Source: Vreelandella malpeensis (GTDB lineage: Bacteria; Pseudomonadota; Gammaproteobacteria; Pseudomonadales; Halomonadaceae). From it: a stretch of DNA of 64,000 nt. The notes under the pieces were generated by a model. That model was not told the DNA's origin. It saw only the letters and a list, made by a program, of their open reading frames with translations, and did no database searches. The translations under genes and the position numbers were made by a program. Location: the NCBI RefSeq assembly GCF_020622355.1, contig NZ_WHVL01000001.1:1-64000 (forward strand), in the 5' to 3' direction. Positions 11,428 to 21,582 of the stretch are shown here, piece after piece (the stretch's first letter is position 1; every line of letters begins with the position of its first letter).

Positions 11428-11862
11428 ATGAAACGATCTCCTCTAATCAATCCCGAGCTGCTCGAGCGTATCGTTGATGCATCGGATGACGGCATCGTCG
11501 TATCAGAGCAGGAGGGAGACGAAAACATCCTCATTTATGTCAACAAAGGGTTCGAGCGCCTGACCGGTTACACCGCCGATGAGATACTCTATCGGGACTG
11601 CCGTTTTCTGCAGAACGACGACCGCGACCAGGAGGCACTCGACGCGATTCGCGATGCGCTCAAGAGCGGTCGCCCCTGTCGCGAAGTGCTGCGCAACTAT
11701 CGCAAGGACGGCACCATGTTCTGGAACGAGCTCTCGATCACCCCGGTGTTCGATGAAAGCGACAACCTGATGTACTGCGTGGGCGTGCAGAAGGACGTGA
11801 CCGAACGCGTAGAAGCGCAGAACGCGCTGTCGGCACTGCAGAAAAAGCACGAAATTGCCTGA
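11428..11862 (+). CDS. Short LOV blue-light photoreceptor
   Basis: This 144-residue protein is a single PAS/LOV domain with short flanking helices and no output domain. The photoactive cysteine is Cys58 in the motif DCRFLQ, followed by RNYRKDGTMFWNE and the FMN-pocket Gln near GVQKDV. The overall sequence closely resembles the short LOV proteins of Pseudomonas putida (PpSB1-LOV type), including Asp in place of the usual Asn before the Cys. The first and last helices probably form the dimer interface. In P. putida such a protein signals through a partner regulator. The gene stands alone, with about 160 bp on each side. Confidence 0.92.
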   Translation: MKRSPLINPELLERIVDASDDGIVVSEQEGDENILIYVNKGFERLTGYTADEILYRDCRFLQNDDRDQEALDAIRDALKSGRPCREVLRNYRKDGTMFWNELSITPVFDESDNLMYCVGVQKDVTERVEAQNALSALQKKHEIA

Positions 11863-12023
11863 ACGGGCGCCAGGCGCATTTAACGCTTGAAATTCCCTCC
11901 AACCGACGCTATATAGCGCCTAAGCGCGGACACCGCGCTGGGCGCTCAGCTCGATCATCGACCGTACCGTCGAGGCTGAGTCGTTTCAATGCCGGCAAGC
12001 CGGCTTGGGTTGGAGGGCCTACC

Positions 12024-12236
12024 ATGAGCCGTGACCCCCTTAATCGTGATGCCTTCTCCGCCTCGAACCTCGAAGGCGACGACTTCGACAACCTGGATGC
12101 CGTCAACGACGAGCAATACTCCAAGCACAAACCCAGCAAGGCCGATACGTTGCGCGCTCGCCGTCAGGTAGAGGCTTGGCTCGAAGAGCGCAGGCTCAAG
12201 CGCGCCATCGAGGATGACTGGGACGAGGAAGAGTAA
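12024..12236 (+). CDS. PA3496-family small acidic protein
   Basis: This 70-residue protein has an acidic middle (GDDFDNLDAVNDE), a basic helix rich in Arg (LRARRQVEAWLEERRLKRAI) and an acidic tail (DDWDEEE). This pattern matches the gammaproteobacterial PA3496 family, annotated as putative envelope-integrity proteins. The function is not established. The start follows a GGAGG site (ggttggaggg) about 6 nt upstream. It is a single gene between the LOV protein and EttA. Confidence 0.75.
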   Translation: MSRDPLNRDAFSASNLEGDDFDNLDAVNDEQYSKHKPSKADTLRARRQVEAWLEERRLKRAIEDDWDEEE

Positions 12237-12400
12237 CGCTTCGCCCTCTCCGCCTTTCTCTTCCTGCATTGTCGACTTCACGCCTTGGTGCTCATCGCTG
12301 CCCCAGGCGTGGCGTCTGGCCTTTGGCCGCGCTGAGCACTATCATCTAGCCCCAGGCAAGCCTCACGGCCTCCTTCTTCTCACCAACCTAACGGATTTCC

Positions 12401-14062
<1,662 letters not shown>

Positions 14063-14082
14063 GTCGATACTGGCATCGAAAA

Positions 14083-14105
14083 AGCCCCTCGTGAGGGGCT
14101 TTTTT
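14083..14105 (+). terminator. Rho-independent terminator of ettA
   Basis: A GC-rich stem AGCCCCT / AGGGGCT with a CGTG loop is followed by a T-run, about 20 nt after the ettA stop. The A-run on the other side also allows weaker termination from the opposite strand. Confidence 0.92.
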
Positions 14106-14146
14106 CATGGCCGGATGGCCATCGGGATCGCGCGTGCGCCTCCGGG

Positions 14147-14305
14147 TCAGCGGCGCCGGCCGGTGAACAGCGAAACGATGAAGAGAATCAGAAACAGCAC
14201 GAAGAGCACCTGCGCGATGGTCGAGGCGACTCCGGCGATGCCCGAGAATCCCAGTACCCCGGCAATGATGGCGATGATAAGAAACAGCATTGCGTTGCCT
14301 AGCAT
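14147..14305 (-). CDS. DUF1328 (YtjA-type) small membrane protein
   Basis: This 52-residue hydrophobic peptide has two membrane segments ([20 protein letters not shown] and [18 protein letters not shown]) and a GRRR tail. Length and sequence match the DUF1328/YtjA family. The start at 14305 is preceded by AAGGAG at 7 nt; longer upstream in-frame starts give a non-membrane extension unlike the family. The function is unknown, possibly envelope stress related. Confidence 0.9.
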   Translation of the reverse strand: MLGNAMLFLIIAIIAGVLGFSGIAGVASTIAQVLFVLFLILFIVSLFTGRRR

Positions 14306-14495
14306 GATCGATCTCCTTGTCCATGGTGTCGCTTCCGGCGGGCTTGCGTCCTGGAAGCCTCGGCTTCTGCCGGCCGGTTCATGTTCGAACGCCACTGCCC
14401 TCCTCGAGTGGCGTTCGTTATCAACGCTCTAGGCTTTCGGGCCACAAGCTTCGTTTGCATCAACCAGAATTGGACACGCCACCCCATTCGTCAAG

Positions 14496-15140
14496 TCAGG
14501 TGTAGCGCGCCTTCTTGAGCGACGCCGCCCCGAGCACCCCCATGCTCCACTTGACGGGCGCCGGAAAGCGCAGGCCGCCGGCTTCCAACGCCAGCTGGGC
14601 ATGATGGGTATTGTCGGCGACGACCTGGCGCAGCAGCGTTCGCGAGCGCTGATCATCGCTCGACAGGTAGCTCATCTGGTCGTTGGTACGACAACCGAGT
14701 ACTTCCTTGCTGGCGGCCACCATGCCCAGCCCGAAACGATCGCCGACCCATCCGCTCACGAGGCCGAGCCCGACGCCGGCACCGTAGTAGACCGGCGTGA
14801 AGTAGCTGGTGCGGCTTTCCAGCTGCGACAGGCGCTGTTGGCACCAGGCCAGGTGATCAGTCGCCTCGCGCTGGGCCTGATCGATCTGCAGGCGCGCCTT
14901 GGGCAGCATCACGAGTCCCACCTGCCCTTGGCAAAGCCCTTGCACGCCGGCCGTCGCCAAGTGCAGTACCCGCAGCGTGCTCGCCGCGTGTCGCCGCTCA
15001 AGCTCGTCAAGCGCCGCCTCAGGAGCGCCGCTTGCCGGGTTGGTGCGCTGGGCACCGCGTGTGTTGGGAATCAGCGTGCGCAGCGCGCTGTCGATGTGCG
15101 AGATCAGGCGATCCGAACGGCTCAGATGTCGTTCACGCAT
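14496..15140 (-). CDS. Coq7-family (demethoxyubiquinone hydroxylase-like) protein lacking the expected diiron Glu ligands
   Basis: This 214-residue protein aligns along its full length with Coq7, the ferritin-like diiron enzyme that hydroxylates 2-polyprenyl-3-methyl-6-methoxy-benzoquinone. Shared landmarks are DSALRTLIP, DHLAWC, RFGLGMVAAS and AGGLRFPAPVK. At the four positions where Coq7 has metal-binding glutamates, this protein has Thr63, Ala93, Lys145 and Asn177. The two ligand histidines are kept (His96, His180). I compared it with Coq7 from memory, so the positions need an alignment. If correct, the protein cannot form a normal diiron site and is either a non-catalytic paralogue or repurposed. 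The ATG at 15140 follows AGGAG at 7 nt. Confidence 0.8.
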   Translation of the reverse strand: MRERHLSRSDRLISHIDSALRTLIPNTRGAQRTNPASGAPEAALDELERRHAASTLRVLHLATAGVQGLCQGQVGLVMLPKARLQIDQAQREATDHLAWCQQRLSQLESRTSYFTPVYYGAGVGLGLVSGWVGDRFGLGMVAASKEVLGCRTNDQMSYLSSDDQRSRTLLRQVVADNTHHAQLALEAGGLRFPAPVKWSMGVLGAASLKKARYT

Positions 15141-15170
15141 GGTCACTCTCCTGCCCTGGATCGTGGAGGG

Positions 15171-15512
15171 TTAGCCGGCGGGCCAGGTGAACTGGCGACC
15201 GCCGAGCAGATGCATGTGGATATGATAGACCGTCTGCCCACCCATGGCGTTGCAGTTCATCACCACGCGATAGCCGTCTTCGGCAAAGCCCTGCTGCTTG
15301 GCGAGCGTGGCCGCCGTGTATTGAAGCCGCCCCACGACGCTCAGGTCATCCGGCGCGATATCGTTGAGCGTGGCGATATGCTGCTTGGGAATGATCAGCT
15401 GATGCACCGGCGCCTGGGGGTCGATATCGTTGAACGCCAGCACGTGGTCGTCTTCGTAGACGATGTCGGCGGGAATCTCGCGGTTGACGATCTTGCAGAA
15501 AAGACACTCCAT
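15171..15512 (-). CDS. Histidine-triad (HIT/HinT) nucleotide-binding protein
   Basis: This 113-residue HIT-family purine nucleoside phosphoramidase-like protein has the histidine triad HIHMHLLGG near the C-terminus. Its N-terminal ECLFCKI motif carries the paired cysteines seen in many HinT proteins. A GGAGG site precedes the ATG. It lies 30 bp upstream of the Coq7-like gene on the same strand, so the two may share a transcript. Confidence 0.95.
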   Translation of the reverse strand: MECLFCKIVNREIPADIVYEDDHVLAFNDIDPQAPVHQLIIPKQHIATLNDIAPDDLSVVGRLQYTAATLAKQQGFAEDGYRVVMNCNAMGGQTVYHIHMHLLGGRQFTWPAG

Positions 15513-15596
15513 GGCGTCCTCCGAAAGGATAGGGCCGGCCTTCGACGGGATCGAAAATAGGCCGGATCGACAATGGGATCGATCGCCGCGCGGCGA

Positions 15597-16469
15597 TCAG
15601 CGAAACCGCCGCTGGGCCAGCAGGTGGCGCACCAGTGGCGCAAGAATCAGCTCCATGGCCAGCGACAGCCGAGCACCCGGCACTACCAGCGTGTGCGGGC
15701 GCGTCATGAAGGCGTCCTTGATCATGGCCAGAAGCCAGGGAAAATCCACCGTCGAGGGGTCGCGAAAACGGATCACCACGAAGGACTCGGCGTCGGTGGG
15801 AATGTCCTGCACCTCGAAGGGGTTGGAGGTATCGACCGTCGGCACGCGCTGAAAGTTGATATGGGTGCGCGAGAACTGCGGCTGAATGTAGCGCACGTAG
15901 TCGTTCATGCGCCCGAGGATCGTGTCGATCACCGCCTCCTGGGAGTAGCCGCGCAGCTTGGTGTCACGATCGATCTTCTGGATCCACTCGAGATTCATGG
16001 TCGGCGCCACGCCGATGAGCAGGTCTGCGTGGCGGGCGATGTCGTATTCCGGGGTGACGAGCCCGCCGTGCAGCCCCTCGTAGAACAGCAGGTCCGTGCC
16101 GCAAGGCAGCGACTGCCACTCGGTGAAGGTGCCCACCCGGTAGCCGGCCTCGATCCGCTGCTTGTCCTCGGCATGAATGTAGTGGCGAAAGGTGCCGGAA
16201 CCATGCTCGCCGTATTCGATGAACAGCCCCTCAAGGCGATCAAGCAGGTTGGCCTCGACGGCGAAGTGGGACAGCTCGTCCTTACGCTCGGGTTCGTCAC
16301 GCAGGATGCGCTGCAGATCGTCACGGGTGTAGCGATGAAAGGCGTCGCCGTCGACGACGGCGGCGTGCACGTCCTCGCGCTGGAACATGCGCTCGAAACT
16401 GCGCCGAACCGTGGTGGTACCCGCTCCGGAGGAACCGGTCACCGCGATGATGGGATATTCACGCGACAT
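15597..16469 (-). CDS. Phosphoribulokinase
   Basis: This 290-residue kinase phosphorylates ribulose 5-phosphate to ribulose 1,5-bisphosphate. The N-terminal P-loop is GSSGAGTTT (residues 12-20), as in proteobacterial octameric-type enzymes. Other landmarks are the DGDAFHRY motif and EGLHGG. No RuBisCO genes are in the window; prkB-like genes also occur in heterotrophic gammaproteobacteria where the role is unclear. The ATG at 16469 overlaps the stop of the thioesterase gene (TGATG) and is preceded by a GAGGTGAG site. Confidence 0.9.
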   Translation of the reverse strand: MSREYPIIAVTGSSGAGTTTVRRSFERMFQREDVHAAVVDGDAFHRYTRDDLQRILRDEPERKDELSHFAVEANLLDRLEGLFIEYGEHGSGTFRHYIHAEDKQRIEAGYRVGTFTEWQSLPCGTDLLFYEGLHGGLVTPEYDIARHADLLIGVAPTMNLEWIQKIDRDTKLRGYSQEAVIDTILGRMNDYVRYIQPQFSRTHINFQRVPTVDTSNPFEVQDIPTDAESFVVIRFRDPSTVDFPWLLAMIKDAFMTRPHTLVVPGARLSLAMELILAPLVRHLLAQRRFR

Positions 16470-16906
16470 CACTCACCTCTGGCGCGGGCCAGGGCGCGCG
16501 TGAAATCTGAAGGAACGGCGACCGGCCTGCGGGTATCGAGGTCGACCAGCAGAAGCGTCACCCGCGCCGTGGCCACGGTGGCACCTTGGGCATTGCGCAG
16601 GCGGTGGTGAACCACCAGCGCCTTACCGTCAGGATCGGGAATGGCGGTCTCGACGGTAAGCTGATCGGGAAAGCGCGCCTCCTGCTGGTAGGTGACCGCC
16701 AGGTCCGCCACCACGCTTGGGTAGCCTGCCAGGTCCCACTCGGGAAACGCGAGCGATGCCAGCGCACAGGCGCGCGCCTCGGCCAGCAGCGACACCAGGG
16801 CGTCGTGGCCCAGGTGCCGGCCGTAGTTCATGTCGGTGATGCGCACCGACAAGGAGTGGCGATGGATCACCATGGCCTCGGGAAAGTCCAGCGTCATGCG
16901 TGCCAT
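16469..16906 (-). CDS. Hotdog-fold thioesterase (4HBT family)
   Basis: This 145-residue acyl-CoA thioesterase-like protein has the motif RITDMNYGRHLGHDALVSLLAEAR, the 4HBT region with the likely active-site Asp and the Asn-His helix. The strands that follow (VVADLAVTYQQEARF) are typical of the fold. The ATG at 16906 follows AAGGAG at 6 nt; the longer in-frame extension is an out-of-family Arg-rich stretch overlapping purD. It is coupled to the phosphoribulokinase gene and follows purD by 22 bp, forming a purD-thioesterase-prk unit. Confidence 0.87.
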   Translation of the reverse strand: MARMTLDFPEAMVIHRHSLSVRITDMNYGRHLGHDALVSLLAEARACALASLAFPEWDLAGYPSVVADLAVTYQQEARFPDQLTVETAIPDPDGKALVVHHRLRNAQGATVATARVTLLLVDLDTRRPVAVPSDFTRALARARGE

Positions 16907-16928
16907 GCCTGACTCCTTGTCGAGAGGG

Positions 16929-18221
16929 TTACCGCGACGTTTCGCGGGCGATGGCGCGATAGGCGATATCGCGACGGTACTCGGCGCCTTGCCAGCGAAT
17001 CGCCTCGACGCCCTGATAGGCCTTGCGCTGCGCCTCTTGAACGCTGTCGCCGAGCGCTGTGACGCACAGCACACGCCCGCCAGCGCTCACCACCTCGCCC
17101 TTGTCGCTCGAGGCCGTTCCGGCGTGGAAGACCTTGCAGCCGGTCGCTTCGGCAGCGTCGAGTCCGTCGATCACGTCGCCCTTGCGATAGCTCCTCGGGT
17201 AGCCGCCAGCGGCCATCACCACGCCCACCGCGGCGCGGCTGTCCCACTCACAGTGCCGCCCGGCCAGCTCGCCCCTGGCACCGGCCAGGCAAAGCTCGGC
17301 GAGATCCGACTGCAGGCGCATCATGATCGGCTGGGTTTCCGGGTCGCCGAAACGACAGTTGTACTCGATTACCTTCGGGTCGCCGGCGGCGTCGATCATC
17401 AGTCCCGCGTACAGAAAACCGCGGTAGGCGTGGCCTTCATCGCGCATGCCGCGCACGGTGGGCAGGATCACCCGCTCCATGATGCGCGCATCGATCTCGG
17501 GGGTGACCACCGGCGCCGGCGAATAGGCGCCCATGCCGCCGGTATTGGGGCCGGTATCGCCATCGTAGGCACGCTTATGGTCCTGGCTCGTGGCCATGGG
17601 GACGACGCTTTCACCATCGACCATGACGATGAAGCTCGCCTCCTCGCCTTCGAGGAACTCCTCGATGACCACCCGCGCCCCGGCATCGCCGAAGGCATTG
17701 GCCTCGAGCATGTCGCGAATCGCCGCTTGCGCTTCCGCCTCGCTCATCGCCACGATCACGCCCTTGCCGGCGGCCAGGCCGTCGGCCTTGATGACGATCG
17801 GCGCGCCCATCTCTTCAAGGTAGGCTAGCGCCGGCTCGACCTTGGTGAAGGTGCAATAGGCCGCAGACGGAATGGCGTGGCGGGCGAGGAAATCCTTGGT
17901 GAAGGACTTGGAGCCTTCGAGCTGGGCGGCGGCCTGGCGCGGGCCGAAGATCACGAGCCCCTCCTCCTCGAAGCGATCCACCACACCCTCGACCAGCGGT
18001 GCTTCCGGCCCTACCACGGTCAACCCCACCTGCTCGCGCTTGGCGAACGCGATCAGCGCCTCGATATCGGTGGCGTCGATCGCCACGTTCTCGAGCCCGC
18101 CTTCACCGGCGGTGCCGGCGTTGCCCGGCGCGACGAACACCTTGCTCACCTGAGGAGACTGCGCAAGCTTCCACGCCAGGGCGTGCTCGCGCCCGCCACC
18201 ACCAATCGTCAGAACGTTCAT
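16929..18221 (-). CDS. purD: Phosphoribosylamine-glycine ligase (GAR synthetase)
   Basis: This 430-residue ATP-grasp enzyme performs the second step of purine synthesis, joining glycine to phosphoribosylamine. It starts [17 protein letters not shown], the N-domain nucleotide loop. Other landmarks are [20 protein letters not shown] (ATP-grasp), [18 protein letters not shown] and [12 protein letters not shown]. The ATG at 18221 follows an AAGGA site; five extra upstream codons are possible but unlikely. purH is not adjacent in the window. Confidence 0.97.
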   Translation of the reverse strand: MNVLTIGGGGREHALAWKLAQSPQVSKVFVAPGNAGTAGEGGLENVAIDATDIEALIAFAKREQVGLTVVGPEAPLVEGVVDRFEEEGLVIFGPRQAAAQLEGSKSFTKDFLARHAIPSAAYCTFTKVEPALAYLEEMGAPIVIKADGLAAGKGVIVAMSEAEAQAAIRDMLEANAFGDAGARVVIEEFLEGEEASFIVMVDGESVVPMATSQDHKRAYDGDTGPNTGGMGAYSPAPVVTPEIDARIMERVILPTVRGMRDEGHAYRGFLYAGLMIDAAGDPKVIEYNCRFGDPETQPIMMRLQSDLAELCLAGARGELAGRHCEWDSRAAVGVVMAAGGYPRSYRKGDVIDGLDAAEATGCKVFHAGTASSDKGEVVSAGGRVLCVTALGDSVQEAQRKAYQGVEAIRWQGAEYRRDIAYRAIARETSR

Positions 18222-18284
18222 GTATTTCCTTCTCAAACAGATGCGTTGCGATGACGCATTATGCCATACCCGAGCGTTCGCGGC

Positions 18285-18740
18285 TCACGAGGGTTTATCG
18301 TCGTCGTCTCCCTGCGAGGGTTTTTGCAGCGCGCTCTGCCAGAAGCGCATGTTCTCCTCGGCCATTTCACGCATCAGCTCCATGGGTGAGTTCTTGAACG
18401 CCTGCTGCCACTGGTTCTGCATGCGCTGTTGCTGCTGGAGCATCAGTTGGGTGCCCTGTTCGAGATAGCGGGCCAGCGGCAAGGGCGAGGACATGTCGTA
18501 GACCCGGATGAGCTGCGCGAGCAGGTCGTTGGAGAACACCTCGGCGTCGCTGTCGGCCTGCTCCTGCTCGATGATGATCGACAGCAGGATGGTGCGCGTC
18601 AGATCCTCGCCGCTCTTGGCGTCCTCGACGCGAAACGGCTCTTCATCGATGATCAGTCGGCGCAGATCCTCGAGGGTTACATACCGGCTCTGCTGAGTAT
18701 CGTACAATCGCCGGTTGGCATATTTGCGAATCACGCGCAC
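18285..18740 (-). CDS. phaR: Polyhydroxyalkanoate synthesis regulator PhaR
   Basis: This 151-residue DNA- and PHA-binding repressor controls phasin and PHA granule genes. It opens with the family signature VIRKYANRRLYDTQQSRYVTLEDL (PHB/PHA accumulation DNA-binding domain), then a second domain around TRTILLSIIIEQEQ and a Gln/Met-rich C-terminal helix. The start is a GTG at 18740 preceded by AAGGAG at 7 nt; earlier in-frame starts would disrupt the conserved N-terminus. It implies the organism makes PHA, as many Halomonas do, though no phaC is in the window. Confidence 0.93.
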   Translation of the reverse strand: MRVIRKYANRRLYDTQQSRYVTLEDLRRLIIDEEPFRVEDAKSGEDLTRTILLSIIIEQEQADSDAEVFSNDLLAQLIRVYDMSSPLPLARYLEQGTQLMLQQQQRMQNQWQQAFKNSPMELMREMAEENMRFWQSALQKPSQGDDDDKPS

Positions 18741-18870
18741 AGCGCATCTCCTTAAAACGCGGTAAAGGCTTTCGTCGCCACTGCAGGTATTGTGCCTGCA
18801 ACGCGCACGCATGCAAGCCGGGCGAACGTATGACCCGCATGCACCTTGCCGTCACGACCTTGTGAGCCTC

Positions 18871-19581
18871 ATGAACCTGATACTGCTTGCTCCCGATGAG
18901 CTCGACGGCCAGCGCGCCGTTCTGGCCGACGCCCGCCGCTTGAAGCACCTCCACGACGTGCATCGCGCCCGCCCCGGCGACGAGCTGACCGTGGGCGTAA
19001 TGAACGACCGCGTAGGCCGGGCGACGCTGGTCGAGCTCGATGCCCATCGTGCGGTGTTCGAGCTGGGCACGCTCGCGGCAGCGCCGCCGCCGGCGCTGCC
19101 GGTTCACCTGGTGCTCGCCCTACCCCGCCCACGCATGCTGGCCCGCACGCTTGAGCACGTCACCGCACTGGGCGTGAAGCGCCTGACGCTTTTGCATACC
19201 AAGCGGGTGGAGAAGAGCTACTGGCAGTCGCCGGAGCTTAATATCGACAAGATCCACCAGCATTTTCTGCTCGGGCTAGAGCAGGCACGCGACACGGTGT
19301 GGCCGGAGATCGAGCTGATCAAGGGTTTTCGGCCATTCATCGAGCAACGATTGCCGGCGCTGATGAAGGACCACCGTGGCCTGGTGGCACACCCGGGCAT
19401 GCCCAACGCCTGCCCACGCCAGGTGAGCGAACAGACTCTGCTGCTGGTCGGCCCGGAAGGAGGCTTTATCGATTGGGAAGTGGAACAGCTGTTGGAAGCG
19501 GGCTGCGAAGGCATCCATCTCGGTGCCCGGATCTTGCGGGTGGAAACCGCCGTGACGGCGCTCTTGTCGAAGCTGTTCTAG
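18871..19581 (+). CDS. rsmE: 16S rRNA (uracil-1498-N3)-methyltransferase RsmE
   Basis: This 236-residue SPOUT-class methyltransferase modifies U1498 of 16S rRNA. It has an N-terminal PUA-like domain (RRLKHLHDVHRARPGDEL) and a C-terminal trefoil knot with LLVGPEGGF and LGARILRVETAVTALL, the SAM-binding knot. The ATG at 18871 is where homology begins. It is convergent with the retropepsin-like gene. Confidence 0.95.
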   Translation: MNLILLAPDELDGQRAVLADARRLKHLHDVHRARPGDELTVGVMNDRVGRATLVELDAHRAVFELGTLAAAPPPALPVHLVLALPRPRMLARTLEHVTALGVKRLTLLHTKRVEKSYWQSPELNIDKIHQHFLLGLEQARDTVWPEIELIKGFRPFIEQRLPALMKDHRGLVAHPGMPNACPRQVSEQTLLLVGPEGGFIDWEVEQLLEAGCEGIHLGARILRVETAVTALLSKLF

Positions 19582-19614
19582 CCAGCGTGCCCGAAACACG
19601 CCGGCGAATTCGGC

Positions 19615-20187
19615 TCAGTCCTGATCGTCGTCGGGGTCGTGGGCGACGTACTCGGCATCGTTCGCGCACTCCGGGCTTTGCAGGAAGGTGTTCTCGACGT
19701 CCAGAAGCCCCAGGTGGCTGATGGTACGCCGCCCCAGCAGCATGGGATAGATCATGTCTTCACGATCGCGCAGGCTGAACTGCTCTTCGTAGATCGTGTC
19801 GCCCATGCAGATATCCAGCAGCACGACCGGGCGGTCGTCTGTACCCCCGGCACCGCGAACGGTCTGCTCCCGATGAAGCGGCCGCTCGATCTCGTCACTG
19901 AAGGTTTCGCCGCTGGCCTGGTCTTCGAGCTGCAGTCGAAAGCGCACCCACTCCTCACCCTCTTTATCGAACAGCTCGATATCACGGGCATCGAGCGACG
20001 AGGTCAACGCTCCGCTGTCGAGTTTTGCCTTCACCTTGATGTCCCAGTGAGCGATCACCGCATTCTCGACCCAACCGTACACTTTACGCTCGTCGTCCGC
20101 CTGCGCGCCGGCAGCGGCCAGCAGCGCACCGGAAAGCGCCGCGACGCCCAACGTCTTTCCCACTACCGTTGAAAATACCTTGCTCAT
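19615..20187 (-). CDS. Retropepsin-like (DUF785/RimB-type, 'ATP-dependent zinc protease') exported protein
   Basis: This 190-residue protein has a signal peptide (hydrophobic segment VAALSGALLAAAGAQA) and a retropepsin-like domain. The Asp motif is KLDSGALTSSLDA, followed by the family features RPLHREQTVRG, DICMGD and LLGRRTISHLGLLDV. Some family members act with the peptidoglycan or RimK systems; exact substrates are unknown. The name 'zinc protease' is historical. The ATG at 20187 follows AAGGA at 9 nt. It sits 54 bp downstream of a lytic transglycosylase gene on the same strand, consistent with an envelope role. Confidence 0.82.
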   Translation of the reverse strand: MSKVFSTVVGKTLGVAALSGALLAAAGAQADDERKVYGWVENAVIAHWDIKVKAKLDSGALTSSLDARDIELFDKEGEEWVRFRLQLEDQASGETFSDEIERPLHREQTVRGAGGTDDRPVVLLDICMGDTIYEEQFSLRDREDMIYPMLLGRRTISHLGLLDVENTFLQSPECANDAEYVAHDPDDDQD

Positions 20188-20241
20188 CACTGTTCATCCT
20201 TGATTGAAAGATATTGGTCGTAACGACTCGTTCGTGAAGCG

Positions 20242-21492
20242 CTAACGAAGACGCTCGAGCAACGACTGCGTGGCGAAACCATCCGGCGTCAGCCCCTGAT
20301 CGCGCTGGAACGCCCGGAGCCCACCTTGGGTATTCGGCCCCATGATGCCGTCGGGCGTGCCGACCGAGTAGCCGGAGGCATTGAGTCGCTGCTGGAGCGC
20401 TTTGACATCGTCGCGAGTCAAAGGTGCCTCGTCGCGCGGCCAAGACTGTGAAATTCCGGGGCGTCCGGCAATCGCATCGCCCAGTGTCGCCACGGCCAGC
20501 GCGTAGCTGGTGGCGTTGTTGTAGCGCAGGATAGCGCGGAAGTTGGGGCCTACCAAAAAGGCCGGCCCGCGCGCGCCGGCGGGCACGATGATCGCCGCGC
20601 TGTCGAATTCGGGAAGCTCGCCGCTGACGGCGCGAACGCCTTGGCCTGCCCATTCACCAGTGCTGCGCCGCTCGGTCTGGGCGTAGTCGAAGCCGTCGGG
20701 CAGGATCACCTCGCGCCCCCAAGGCTGACCCTGTTGCCAGTTGGCTTTGGCCAGATAGTTGGCCGTCGAAGCCATGACATCGGGAATGCTGCCCCAGATA
20801 TCGCGCCGGCCGTCGTTGTCGCCATCCACGGCGTAGGCTTCGAAGCTCGAGGGAATGAACTGGGTGTGCCCCATCGCGCCGGCCCAGGAGCCTTTCATCT
20901 GCTCGGCGGAGATATCGCCTTCGTCGATGATGCGCAGCGCCGACAATAACTCGTTGCGCGCGAAGTCGCGCCGACGGCCATCGTAGGCCAGCGTCGCCAG
21001 GGCCTCGAGGGTAGAGAAATCACCAAAATTGCTGCCATAATTGCTCTCGATCCCCCAGATCGCCACAACGATCTCCGCTGGCACGCCGTAGCGGCTCTGC
21101 ATTTGCTCGGCGGTCTGGCGGTGCGCTTGAAGCTTTTCACGACCGGTCGTGACGCGGGTATCGGACACTGCGGAATCCAGGTACTGCCAAATGGGACGCA
21201 CGAATTCCGGCTGATAGCGGTCGAGCTCGATCACGCGCTCGCGATAGCGTAACGAATCGAAAGCGCTGGCAAGCGTGGCTTCACTGATCCCCTGCTCTCG
21301 TGCATGGCGGCGAAAATCACCGAGCCACTGGTTGAAACTGGCGTACTGAACCTGCTCGGCGGCTCGCGCATCTACTTCGCTCATCAACTGCAGGCTGGCG
21401 TGACCAGGCAGTGAGACGAGTGTGCCCAGCAGCAGCGCGCCCGTGAAACCGGCACAACGATAGCTTGCTAATGTATTGCTTTTCAATGACAT
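20242..21492 (-). CDS. MltB-family lytic murein transglycosylase with peptidoglycan-binding domain
   Basis: This 416-residue periplasmic enzyme cleaves the MurNAc-GlcNAc bond with formation of anhydro-MurNAc. It has an N-terminal signal segment (residues 12-33) and an SLT_2 catalytic domain with Glu149 in IWGIESNYG. The family motifs AMGHTQFIPSSF and DGDNDGRRDIW are present. A C-terminal peptidoglycan-binding domain is at about residues 350-415 (LQQRLNASGYSVGTPDGIMG). No lipobox Cys is placed correctly, so it is probably soluble. I chose the ATG at 21492, preceded by GAGAG, over a longer frame. Confidence 0.93.
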   Translation of the reverse strand: MSLKSNTLASYRCAGFTGALLLGTLVSLPGHASLQLMSEVDARAAEQVQYASFNQWLGDFRRHAREQGISEATLASAFDSLRYRERVIELDRYQPEFVRPIWQYLDSAVSDTRVTTGREKLQAHRQTAEQMQSRYGVPAEIVVAIWGIESNYGSNFGDFSTLEALATLAYDGRRRDFARNELLSALRIIDEGDISAEQMKGSWAGAMGHTQFIPSSFEAYAVDGDNDGRRDIWGSIPDVMASTANYLAKANWQQGQPWGREVILPDGFDYAQTERRSTGEWAGQGVRAVSGELPEFDSAAIIVPAGARGPAFLVGPNFRAILRYNNATSYALAVATLGDAIAGRPGISQSWPRDEAPLTRDDVKALQQRLNASGYSVGTPDGIMGPNTQGGLRAFQRDQGLTPDGFATQSLLERLR

Positions 21493-21582
21493 AGTATCGA
21501 TCTCTCGGCAATCCCTGGCGAAGATCGATAATGGCGTAGAAACGTGCGAGTTACCAGTCCCGCTCGAGACACTCACCACCCG

